Shown here: piece by piece, positions 1 through 7,788 of the stretch
Numbering within the stretch: the first letter of the stretch is position 1
Layout of the letters: the number at the start of each line of letters is the position of its first letter
NCBI GenBank assembly: GCA_947642745.1
Contig: CANRTU010000039.1
Location: 1-43,346, forward strand
Source: an uncultured Eubacterium sp.
GTDB lineage: Bacteria > Bacillota > Clostridia > Lachnospirales > Lachnospiraceae
Direction of reading: 5' to 3'
DNA length: 43,346 nucleotides
Position numbers and translations under genes: made by a program
The notes under the pieces: model-generated
Databases searched by the model: none
What the model was told of the DNA's origin: nothing
What the model saw: the letters and a program-made list of their open reading frames with translations, nothing else

Positions 1-58
1 AATAAGCCTGTAAGCTGTTTTTCTTGCTTACAAACTTATTATACGAGGAGTAAAGTTT

Positions 59-514
59 TTGAAACGTCCGCAGTCGCTGGATGCTGATACAGTAAACTGT
101 AATATGATTATCCGTGAATTTATAAAAGAAGTGGATGCGGATATTTACGTCAATACCCATACGACTGCTCCGTTTTCGAAACCAGGGACAATAGATCTTT
201 GTGTGCGAAAGGTGGCACAGGGTGCGTATGACAGTGCGTTCTGCGCAGTCAGAGTGAACTCCTTTTTATGGTCGGATGGAAAACCACTTAATTTTGATCC
301 GGATCATTTTCCAAGAACGCAGGACCTGCCCCTGATCTATGCGGAAGCGGATGAAGCATATGTATTTACGAAACATACGTTTATGACATATGGCCGGCGT
401 GTGGGTATTCATCCATATGTGCATGAAATCGATAAAATTGAAGGTGTCGATATAGACGATCCTGCTGATTTTGAAATAGCAGATGCCATATACAGGGGGA
501 TTATAAATAAATGA
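59..514 (+). pseudogene. 5'-truncated CMP-sugar synthetase (acylneuraminate/Kdo cytidylyltransferase type)
   Basis: The 151 codons match the C-terminal two thirds of the NeuA/KdsB-like nucleotidyltransferases that activate ulosonic acids as CMP-sugars. Visible landmarks are FLKRPQSLD at the 5' end, THTTAPF (the equivalent of the usual LQPTSPL segment), a SAFCAVRV strand, and a C-terminal DIDDPADFEIA segment typical of the family. The N-terminal CTP-binding segment (usually a basic, glycine-rich stretch followed by KN) is absent. The only start is a TTG at 59, but family-like codons (G-V-K-F) continue upstream of it in the same frame until a stop at 11-13, so the TTG is probably not a true start. 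It overlaps the next gene by ATGA. I read it as the remnant of a full-length gene that has lost its 5' part. Alternatively the 5' part lies in another frame upstream of the window edge. Confidence 0.7.
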
Positions 515-1554
515 GTATTCAGATATCAGACTGTACCATCAGGGACGGCGGGTATTTAACAGGTAAAAATTTTACGGTTGAATTTGTACAGGGCGTTATA
601 AATGGTCTGGTCCGTGCGGGTATTGATTATATCGAGACCGGATTTCTCCAGGATACATGCAATGGAGAAACGCTCGTATATGCAGATTCCCGGGATATTA
701 AAAAATATATACCTGCTGTCCGTGGAAATTCCATGTTTGTTGGATTTGCCGATAACAGCCGCTATTCCATGGAACATCTGGACGTCTGCGACGGCTCTTC
801 CATAGACTGTTTCCGTATTGTGTTTGCGAAACATGAATGTGAAGAAGCGCTGGATTTTGCGGCGGCGGCAAAACAGAAAGGCTATCATGTATTTGTCCAG
901 CCAATGGATGCCCCTGGTTATTCCTTTGCGGAAAGGGAGTCACTGATTGCAAGGGTTAATGAAATCAGACCGGAGACACTGGCGGTGGTAGATACTTTTG
1001 GTGCCATGCATCTGGATGATCTGTATCATATTTTTAAACAGATGGACCAGCTGCTGGATAAAGAGATAAAAATCGGACTACATTCCCATAACAACCTTCA
1101 TCTGTCCTGTGCCCTGGCTGAAGAGCTGGTTGCGATGGCGGCGGAAACAGACCGGAGTGTTGTTGTGGATGGTTCCCTGCTTGGAATGGGCAGGGGCGCC
1201 GGAAACGCATGTACGGAAACAATTGCGGATTTTCTGAATCGTAAATATGGGAAAAATTATGATTGCGGCGTAATCCTTGAGACGATTGAAACATATATTA
1301 TCCCGTTGCGGCAGAATATACAATGGGGGTACGGACTGCCGATGTTTATTTGTGGAAGTCTTGGGTCTCATGTGGATAACGTGTATTATCTGCAGGAGCA
1401 TACAGACTGTACGTCAAAAGAGTTATTCCAGGTAATAAGCAGTATGGACAGGGAAGAGAGGACACGCTATGGTACTGGTTATTCTAAAACGGATTTTAGC
1501 GCTGTACGCAGGGCATATGAAAAATTAAAGCTGAAAGGAACGCAGAAAGCATGA
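511..1554 (+). CDS. DRE-TIM metallolyase / 4-hydroxy-2-oxovalerate aldolase-like protein
   Basis: This is a 347-residue TIM-barrel enzyme of the HMGL-like (DRE-TIM) superfamily. The signature DCTIRDGGY is at residues 7-15, carrying the catalytic Arg and the metal-binding Asp. The HxH metal ligands lie in GLHSHNN (about 189-195), and a glycine-rich GMGRGAGN segment follows. Family members catalyse aldol cleavage or condensation of 2-oxo acids, or Claisen condensations with acyl-CoA. The aldolase-like DCTxRDGG form and the absence of a homocitrate-synthase regulatory domain favour a pyruvate aldolase. It is translationally coupled on both sides (ATGA overlaps at 511 and 1551). Its place between a CMP-sugar synthetase, a ThDP enzyme and a KdsC-like phosphatase suggests that it builds the carbon skeleton of an acidic sugar; the substrate is inferred, not seen. 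Confidence 0.82.
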   Translation: MSIQISDCTIRDGGYLTGKNFTVEFVQGVINGLVRAGIDYIETGFLQDTCNGETLVYADSRDIKKYIPAVRGNSMFVGFADNSRYSMEHLDVCDGSSIDCFRIVFAKHECEEALDFAAAAKQKGYHVFVQPMDAPGYSFAERESLIARVNEIRPETLAVVDTFGAMHLDDLYHIFKQMDQLLDKEIKIGLHSHNNLHLSCALAEELVAMAAETDRSVVVDGSLLGMGRGAGNACTETIADFLNRKYGKNYDCGVILETIETYIIPLRQNIQWGYGLPMFICGSLGSHVDNVYYLQEHTDCTSKELFQVISSMDREERTRYGTGYSKTDFSAVRRAYEKLKLKGTQKA

Positions 1555-2081
1555 ACTGTTCAGAATATCTGGTAAATTTTCTGATTGAAAAATCTGTGAC
1601 AGATATTTTCGGCTATGCGGGAGGCTATATTGTGCCTTTTATGGATGCTCTGAATAGCAGAAAAGAAATCAGGGTACATACATGTTGTAACGAACAGGGA
1701 TGTGCGTTTGCGGCAAATGGTTTTGCCAGATTAAGCGGCAAAATAGGCGTGTATTTTACCACGTCCGGACCAGGGGCGGTAAATGCGCTTGGAGGACTTG
1801 CGGATGCCTGGTTTGACGGAATTCCTTTAATGGGAATCTGCGGCAGCATACCGACAAAAGAACAAAAAGGCTATTCAGGAATCCGCCAGAATGGGTTTCA
1901 GGAAATGGACATTGTCTCGGTGACACGCACAATTACAAAATATTCAGTGACGCCAAACAGCGCCTCAGAGTTTCCGGACATTATATTAAGGGCTTATAAT
2001 ATTGCCACATCCGCAAGGAAAGGGGGCGTAATCATTGATTTTCCATTCGATGTGCAAAAGGCCGGTATTGATTGCTGGTAA
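1551..2081 (+). pseudogene. Acetolactate-synthase-like ThDP enzyme, N-terminal fragment
   Basis: These 176 residues form the pyrimidine-binding (Pyr) domain of the acetolactate synthase/benzoylformate decarboxylase family. The cofactor-activating Glu is in CCNEQGCAFAA, followed by TTSGPGAVNALGG, the FQEMDIV segment and IIDFPFDVQ, which marks the end of the Pyr domain in this family. Directly after DVQ the frame runs into a stop (TAA, 2079-2081), while the middle domain resumes in the -1 frame at KRPVLIAGNG. About 35 residues of interdomain linker normally present are missing. The gene therefore seems to have suffered an out-of-frame deletion and is probably inactive as a single polypeptide. 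It is coupled to the upstream aldolase by ATGA. Confidence 0.8.
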
Positions 2082-3144
2082 TGGAGTAAGGTCCGCCGGA
2101 GCCAGTGCGCTGTTGCGGCAGTTTGCGGGGAAAACGGATATACCAGTTCTTACGACCATGAATGCCGTGGATCTTATTCAGGACAGACAGAAGCTTGGAT
2201 TTATTGGTGTTTATGGCAACCGGGCAGCCAATATGATTGTGGCTGAATCTGACTTTGTCATTGCGGTGGGAGCACGGCTGGGACTGAGACAGATTGGTAA
2301 TATCCGTGCGTATTTTGCGCCTCTGGCAAAACTGATCCGGGCAGATGTGGATCCCTATGAACTAAGCAGATCCGTAAAACCGGATGAAGAGAAATATTTA
2401 ATGGATGCAGGTGAATTTCTGGAAAAACTTCTGGAAGAACCAGTTCCTGTGTATAGCGGATGGAAGCGGAAATGCCATAAAGTAAAGCAGTTACTATCCC
2501 GGTATGACAGGGAGGCGGGAAACCTTTGTATTGAAAAGATCTCTTCCCTGCTGTGGCCGGATCCGGTTGTGACAGTGGACGTGGGACAGAACCAGTGCTG
2601 GGCGGCACAGTCCTTTACACTAAAAGGAGACAAAGGACGGATACTGACCGGGGGCGGTTATGGCTCCATGGGCTGTGCGCTGCCCTATGCAATTGGCGCT
2701 TCTGTGGCAGCCGGAAGGAACAGGGTCTGCTGTGTGACAGGAGACGGGGGATTACAGATGAATATACAGGAACTTGAGACAGTCGTCAGGGAAAAACTTC
2801 CCATAAAAGTGATTGTACTCAATAACCTGGCACTTGGAAAAATCAGGGAAATCCAGGCTGTGGCTTACGACTCCAGGTTTGCGCAGACAACACCTGACAG
2901 TGGATATACCGTGCCGGATTTTGAAAAAATATCCCTGGCATATGGGATAAAAGCTGCCACATTAAAATCTTACGAAGAGCTGGATGATTATGCGGCATGG
3001 CTGTGCGATGATGACCCCTGTCTGCTGGATGTGCGTCTGCCGCAGGATAGCAGACTGATACCGAAAGTAAACTGGAATTCAAAAGAAATTGTACCAGAGC
3101 TTCCGGATGAAGTAATGGCTCAGGTAAACGCCATCTTCCAGTAA
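2035..3144 (+). pseudogene. Acetolactate-synthase-like ThDP enzyme, middle and C-terminal fragment
   Basis: The remainder of the ThDP enzyme. True homology begins near nucleotide 2056 (KRPVLIAGNGV, the start of the middle domain); the nominal TTG at 2035 merely reads the Pyr-domain end out of frame. The PP domain contains VDVGQNQCWAAQ, GGGYGSMGCALPYAIGA and the diphosphate/Mg motif starting GDGGLQMN and closing with LNN about 26 residues later. With the upstream fragment, the total length is about 530 residues, short of the usual 550-570 by roughly the linker. ThDP enzymes of surface-sugar loci decarboxylate pyruvate-type acids and transfer the acyl unit to an aldehyde or keto-sugar; the substrate here is unknown. 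No convincing ribosome binding site precedes the fragment, so independent translation is doubtful. Confidence 0.8.
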
Positions 3145-3179
3145 AATGTGAGCTATAGAAAGGAAAACAGGCAGGTGTC

Positions 3180-3674
3180 ATGAGAAAATTTCTGGTTATG
3201 GATGCGGACGGAACACTGACAGATGGAAAAATATATATGGGTACAGATGGGGAATTGTTTAAAGTATTTGATATTAAAGATGGCTGTGGAATTTATGAGA
3301 TTCTTCCCTGTTATCATATTCTGCCAGTAGTGATTACGGCACGGACCAGCAGAATCCTGCAACAGCGGTGTAAGGAACTGAAAATCAGCGAATTGCATCA
3401 GGGCCGGCGGGATAAGACGCAGGCGCTTATGGAAATACTGGGAAAATACTCACAGATGGACGGAATACGTTATTCAATGAAACAGGTAGCATATATAGGC
3501 GATGATCTGGCGGATCTGTCCTGCATGAGGCAGGTAAAAGAGCAGGGAGGAAAAACAGGCTGCCCTGCGGACGCCATCCGTCAAATCAGGGAAATGGCTG
3601 ATTTTGTTTCAGAAAAAAGCGGAGGACGCGGGGCTGTAAGAGAATACATTGAATGGCTTGTGTCCGTGGAGTAA
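3180..3674 (+). CDS. KdsC-type HAD phosphatase (ulosonate-phosphate phosphatase family)
   Basis: A 164-residue C0-type HAD phosphatase, the usual size for KdsC and NeuA-linked phosphatases. Motif I is DADGTLTDG (residues 8-16, with Asp nucleophile and acid/base Asp), motif II is VITAR, motif III is the Lys in RRDKTQAL, and motif IV is YIGDDLADLSCM. The C-terminal GGRGAVREYIEWL is the conserved tail that completes the active site of a neighbouring subunit in tetrameric KdsC. The family removes phosphate from Kdo-8-P, Neu5Ac-9-P or related acids before CMP activation. Together with the cytidylyltransferase fragment this indicates an acidic CMP-sugar pathway. The start follows an AGGTG motif four bases upstream. 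Confidence 0.87.
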   Translation: MRKFLVMDADGTLTDGKIYMGTDGELFKVFDIKDGCGIYEILPCYHILPVVITARTSRILQQRCKELKISELHQGRRDKTQALMEILGKYSQMDGIRYSMKQVAYIGDDLADLSCMRQVKEQGGKTGCPADAIRQIREMADFVSEKSGGRGAVREYIEWLVSVE

Positions 3675-3699
3675 CGTCAGCAAAAAGGAGAATATGCAA

Positions 3700-4725
3700 A
3701 TGGAACCAGGTAATGATGCTTTAGAACTATTTGAGCTGTGCAAACTGCCGGATCGCAAAAAATATATTTATGGAACAAGTACGAAATCCCGTTGTCTGTT
3801 TACATATTTACTGAATCAGGGGATTTATATTGATGGATTTTTAGACCACGCAGACCAGGGAATGAAAATATACAATATACCAGTATTTTCGGAAACAGAA
3901 ACAGAAGCAGACGCTGTCTGGCTGACAGGGTTTGGAACGGAATGTCTGATAAAGGAAAAAGACCGGTGCAGATGTGTGGAAGCCATAAGGCTTTCGCCAG
4001 TGCTTGATACAGAGTGTCCTGTCATATATGGGGCTGGCAGAACGGGCAGGGAACTGGCGGATTATTTTTCCGTCAGACAGATTCCGGTGTACTGTTTTAT
4101 AGATTCAGACAATCATAAGGATAACCAGATCATAAACGGGATACCGGTAAAAAATAAAGATACAATAGACAGGCTGCCTCCCAGGACATCTGTTATTGCG
4201 GCAGCCGCAGATGCGGATGAGATCTGCAGGGAGATTTTATCCATACGTAAAGATCTGAAAGTATTTACTCATAAATACAGGTTTATATATGGACATCCTT
4301 TTGAATTATCTTATGGCAGTCTGGTACTTAGCGACCTGGGGAATCTGTGTCTGGCACTGAAAAACAGAACATTGTTTGTCTATGGCACCGGAGCAGACGC
4401 AGAGAAAACCGCAGGTCTTCTTAACAGTCTGATGTATGATGTGCAGGCATTTCTGACAGAAAGCATTCCGGAAGATGAAACAGAAAAAAGATATTGTATG
4501 CCGGAGGAAGTTTTATATTATGACCGGCCTTTTATTGTACTGGGCCGGCTGTGCAAGGATCTGGAAATCCAGAGACTGGAAAGTCTGGGATTCAGACGTT
4601 ATGTTGACTTTGCGTATCCGCAGTGTATCAGACTGCATCGTTTTTTCTCCAGAGAAAGTATGCTGGATATTAACCTGGGATATATACATACAAAGGACCG
4701 CAGGGATATCCGGGCATTACCGTGA
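3700..4725 (+). CDS. Protein with three tandem Rossmann-like modules; 3' end is probably a detached SGNH N-terminus
   Basis: A 341-residue protein that I cannot assign to a named family. It contains three repeats of a Rossmann-like nucleotide-binding module, each opening with a beta strand and glycine turn: IYGTSTKSRCL (about residue 22), IYGAGRTGRELADYF (about 108) and VYGTGADAEKTAGLL (about 225). Each is followed by a helix and a second strand such as YIDGFLDHADQG or VYCFIDSDN. These resemble modules often fused to glycan-pathway enzymes. The ATG at 3700 is preferred because AAGGAG lies 9 bases upstream; earlier in-frame ATGs are too close to it or have no site. The last residues (SMLDINLGYIHTKDRRDIR) resemble the N-terminus of SGNH hydrolases, and the hydrolase continues in the -1 frame, so a fusion broken by a one-base loss is likely. 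Confidence 0.65.
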   Translation: MEPGNDALELFELCKLPDRKKYIYGTSTKSRCLFTYLLNQGIYIDGFLDHADQGMKIYNIPVFSETETEADAVWLTGFGTECLIKEKDRCRCVEAIRLSPVLDTECPVIYGAGRTGRELADYFSVRQIPVYCFIDSDNHKDNQIINGIPVKNKDTIDRLPPRTSVIAAAADADEICREILSIRKDLKVFTHKYRFIYGHPFELSYGSLVLSDLGNLCLALKNRTLFVYGTGADAEKTAGLLNSLMYDVQAFLTESIPEDETEKRYCMPEEVLYYDRPFIVLGRLCKDLEIQRLESLGFRRYVDFAYPQCIRLHRFFSRESMLDINLGYIHTKDRRDIRALP

Positions 4726-5504
4726 GTCCGGCAGCAGGAAACCAGAAGGAAACTGAGACGATTACGGTTGCGTTGCTGGGCGGTTCTACCACAGATGAGA
4801 CCATTTATCCATTTCCGTCCTGGGGATCATGTTTGTGGGAAAAATGTCATGGCAGAGTAACAATACTTAATGCAGGAGTCAATGGTTACAATTCTTCAGC
4901 GGAACTGCTTAAACTGATACGGGATGTGATTCCGTTTAAGCCTGATATGGTGATTGTATATGACGGGTTTAATGATTCCTGGTCATTTGCGGACCAGACG
5001 TACAGATTTAAGATGACTTATCTGAATGAGGTGTTTCAGTTTGCCAGTGAGCATCTGGCAGGCGATATACTGGGAGATGTCCATAGAAAAAAGCGATGTG
5101 AACCATCTGCAGGTATCAGGGAAAACAAAACAGCATTTGAAATGTGGATGGAAAATATTGCGTTGATGCATGCTGCCGCCAGTGTAGCGGATATAGATTT
5201 TTATGCCTTTTTACAGCCATGCCTGGGCAGTAAAAAAAAGCGGGATAAAGAAGAAGAGGAAATCTGCAGGATGTATCCTGGTGATGAATCTGAAATGCGT
5301 CAGATGGCAGAATTCCGGCATCAGGCGGATAATATGCGCATTGAGTCTGAATATGATTATCTGTCTGATTTATCAGCGATCTTTGACCAGGTGGGCGGTG
5401 TATATATGGATATATGTCATGTAAATGAAAAAGGCAACCGGATCATAGCGGATGAAATTTATAAAAGGATACAAAGACTTCAGCATATACACGAAAGGGG
5501 ATGA
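4722..5504 (+). CDS. SGNH/GDSL-family hydrolase (probable glycan O-acyl esterase)
   Basis: This 260-residue protein carries the SGNH blocks in order: block I LLGGSTTDE (residues 18-26, Ser nucleophile), a second block around NAGVNGYNSS with the conserved Gly, block III YDGFND with the oxyanion Asn, and block V DICHVNEKGN near the C-terminus with the catalytic Asp and His. Such hydrolases in polysaccharide operons usually add or remove O-acyl groups. The GTG start overlaps the preceding stop (GTGA). No signal peptide is visible. The natural N-terminus (LGY...RRDIRG) appears to lie at the 3' end of the upstream gene in the other frame, so this may be the C-terminal part of a larger frameshifted protein, although the catalytic core is complete. 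Confidence 0.8.
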   Translation: MSPAAGNQKETETITVALLGGSTTDETIYPFPSWGSCLWEKCHGRVTILNAGVNGYNSSAELLKLIRDVIPFKPDMVIVYDGFNDSWSFADQTYRFKMTYLNEVFQFASEHLAGDILGDVHRKKRCEPSAGIRENKTAFEMWMENIALMHAAASVADIDFYAFLQPCLGSKKKRDKEEEEICRMYPGDESEMRQMAEFRHQADNMRIESEYDYLSDLSAIFDQVGGVYMDICHVNEKGNRIIADEIYKRIQRLQHIHERG

Positions 5505-5509
5505 TCCGG

Positions 5510-7369
5510 ATGACGATACTTGGCATATCCGCATTATATCATGATTCTGCCGCATGTATTGTAAAGAATGGGGAAATCATTGCGGCGGCACAGGAAGAGC
5601 GGTTTACACGTATAAAACACGATCTGTCTTTTCCGTATCACGCTATTGCGTGTTGTTTGTCAGAACTGGAAAAAAAAGAAGGCGACGGGGAAGCATCTTC
5701 CATTGATGCGGTAGTTTATTACGACCAGCCGCTGCTGACACTGGACCGTTACATGAAAAATATACTGGCAGCGGGAACAGATTCAAAAGATGTGATTGAA
5801 AGGGGCTTTGACAGTCTGTTCTGTAAAAAATTGTGGATACGGGAAGAAACAGAGCGTTTTTTACAAGACAAAGAAGGTAAACGGAAATTTTATGTATGTG
5901 ACCATCATATGTCCCATGCCGCTTCGGCATTTTATCCATCGCCTTTTGACAGGGCAGTTATTCTGACGCTGGATGGTGTTGGGGAATGGGCCACTACTAC
6001 GATTGGGACTGGATGTGGAAAGGAAATTAAGTTATTGGAAGAAATGCGTTTTCCCCATTCAGCAGGTTCATTTTATAGTGCGTTTACTTATTTTTGTGGA
6101 TTTAAAGTTAATTCCGGTGATTATAAGTTTATGGGGCTTGCGCCGTATGGTGAGGCTGTCTATGAAGAAAAAATCAGGGAACATATTATTGATATTAAAG
6201 ATGACGGATCTTTCCGGCTGAACCTGGAGTATTTTGATTTCCAGTATGGCAGGACAATGACAAATAAAAAGTTTGAACAGTTGTTCGATGGACCAGAACG
6301 AAAGCCAGAGTCGGAAATTACAAAGCGGGAAATGGATATAGCGGCTTCTGTCCAGAATATCACAGAAGATATAATTCTAAGAATGGCTGCCCATGCGAAA
6401 AAAACTTATGGGAAGGATATTGATAATCTGGTGATGGCAGGCGGAGTAGCCCTGAATTGTGTGGCTAATGGAAAGATAAAAAACAGCGGTATTTTTAAGA
6501 ACCTGTGGATACAGCCGGCAGCAGGGGATGCGGGCGGAAGTCTTGGGGCGGCGCTTTATGCCTCTTATCAGCTGGATGCGGATCTGAAGCGGCGGACAGA
6601 CAGCCGGGATATGCAAAAGGGGAGTTTTCTTGGCAATTCATATGAACCCGTTGAAATAAAGGATTATCTAAACCAGCGTGGATATCCGTTTCAACAGCTG
6701 GAAACAGAAAAATTGTACCAGACGATAGCAGAAGAACTGGCGGCCGGAAAGGTCATCGGGCTGTTTCAGGGACGGATGGAATTTGGTCCAAGGGCGTTAG
6801 GCGGCAGAAGTATTATTGCGGATGCACGCCTGGAAACGATGCAGGTAAAGCTGAACCAGAAAATTAAGTACCGTGAATCTTTTCGTCCATTTGCCCCGTC
6901 AGTCCTTCTGGAAGATGTTTCAGATTATTTTGAAATGGATGATGAAAGTCCCTATATGCTGATTGTGGAAAATGTCCGTAAGGAAAGACAGACTGTGGAC
7001 ACTCTCAGGCAGGATCTGGAAAAATCCGGCTACAATATGCTGGAAGTAGTAAAGCAGAAGCGTTCGGATATTCCCGCAGTAACCCATGTGGATTATAGTG
7101 CGAGAATACAGACCGTGACAACTGACAGAAATGATTATTATTATCAGGTGATCCGCAGATTTAAAGAGCTGACAGGCTGTGGTGTCATTGTCAATACGTC
7201 TTTTAATGTCCGTGGAGAACCGGTAGTCTGCACCCCGAAAGATGCCTGTGAATGTTTTATGCGAACAGATATGGATCTTCTTGTTCTGGAAAACTGTATT
7301 TTGTATAAAGAACAGCAGCCCCAATGGGAAGAAACTGTCGATTGGAAAAAGAGATTTACACTGGATTAA
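5510..7369 (+). CDS. NodU/CmcH-family O-carbamoyltransferase
   Basis: A 619-residue carbamoyltransferase with the usual two lobes. The Kae1/Hsp70-like N-terminal domain opens with TILGISALYHDSAACI and has the metal-binding DHHMSHAASAF (about 131-141), TLDGVGEW, and the nucleotide-binding MAGGVALNCVANG (about 309-321). The YrdC-like C-terminal domain carries GRMEFGPRALGGRSI (about 420) and NTSFNVRGEPVV. Enzymes of this class make carbamoyl-adenylate from carbamoyl phosphate and ATP and transfer the carbamoyl group to a hydroxyl of a sugar or antibiotic. Here it would decorate the surface glycan. An ATG at 5501 overlaps the previous stop, but the GAAAGGGG site sits nine bases before 5510, which also gives the family-typical start. 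Length and motifs are intact. Confidence 0.92.
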   Translation: MTILGISALYHDSAACIVKNGEIIAAAQEERFTRIKHDLSFPYHAIACCLSELEKKEGDGEASSIDAVVYYDQPLLTLDRYMKNILAAGTDSKDVIERGFDSLFCKKLWIREETERFLQDKEGKRKFYVCDHHMSHAASAFYPSPFDRAVILTLDGVGEWATTTIGTGCGKEIKLLEEMRFPHSAGSFYSAFTYFCGFKVNSGDYKFMGLAPYGEAVYEEKIREHIIDIKDDGSFRLNLEYFDFQYGRTMTNKKFEQLFDGPERKPESEITKREMDIAASVQNITEDIILRMAAHAKKTYGKDIDNLVMAGGVALNCVANGKIKNSGIFKNLWIQPAAGDAGGSLGAALYASYQLDADLKRRTDSRDMQKGSFLGNSYEPVEIKDYLNQRGYPFQQLETEKLYQTIAEELAAGKVIGLFQGRMEFGPRALGGRSIIADARLETMQVKLNQKIKYRESFRPFAPSVLLEDVSDYFEMDDESPYMLIVENVRKERQTVDTLRQDLEKSGYNMLEVVKQKRSDIPAVTHVDYSARIQTVTTDRNDYYYQVIRRFKELTGCGVIVNTSFNVRGEPVVCTPKDACECFMRTDMDLLVLENCILYKEQQPQWEETVDWKKRFTLD

Positions 7370-7395
7370 ACAGATAAAGAAAGGCCGGCAAAACG

Positions 7396-7752
7396 ATGAA
7401 TCAAAAGGAAAAAGAAAAGATATACCAGTGGGCATGCGCATATGAGAAATCAGATCCAGGGCTGACACATTCCGTATTTACAGGAAAAGATGAGAAACAG
7501 TCCACGTACTTTACGGCTTGTAAGAATACCGTACACCTGAAAGAATACGGATTTGATACAGTAACAGAACTAAAAGACCAGCTCAAAAATCTTTGGGAAA
7601 ATGAACCATATATGCAGGAAATGATAACAGTAGTGTGTGTAGCGGCCTTTAAAAACCGTAACAGGACCAGAGAAATTAAAGAAAGCGGGCAGGATGTGGA
7701 TGGAACGTACCGGAAAGAAGCAGTACTGCCGTCATATATTTATAATTTTTAA
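7396..7752 (+). CDS. Small uncharacterised protein following the carbamoyltransferase
   Basis: A 118-residue protein, charged and soluble, with no signal peptide or membrane segment and no motif I recognise. It has a hydrophobic core strand (MITVVCVAAFKNR) and is rich in Lys and Glu elsewhere. It lies 26 bases after the carbamoyltransferase stop and 36 bases before the glycosyltransferase start, all on the same strand, so it is co-transcribed with both. An AAAGG lies about 11 bases upstream of the ATG, which is a weak site. A helper of the carbamoyltransferase is possible on position alone; no function should be assigned. Confidence 0.6.
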   Translation: MNQKEKEKIYQWACAYEKSDPGLTHSVFTGKDEKQSTYFTACKNTVHLKEYGFDTVTELKDQLKNLWENEPYMQEMITVVCVAAFKNRNRTREIKESGQDVDGTYRKEAVLPSYIYNF

Positions 7753-7788
7753 AAAGTTAAGAAACAGTTACAAAGGCCGGGTGTCATA

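Noticed and set aside
59..3674. Possible phosphonate biosynthesis locus (ThDP decarboxylase plus CMP-transferase)
   Set aside because: No PEP mutase is seen, the ThDP enzyme has an acetolactate-synthase layout rather than that of phosphonopyruvate decarboxylase, and a KdsC phosphatase points to ulosonic acids.
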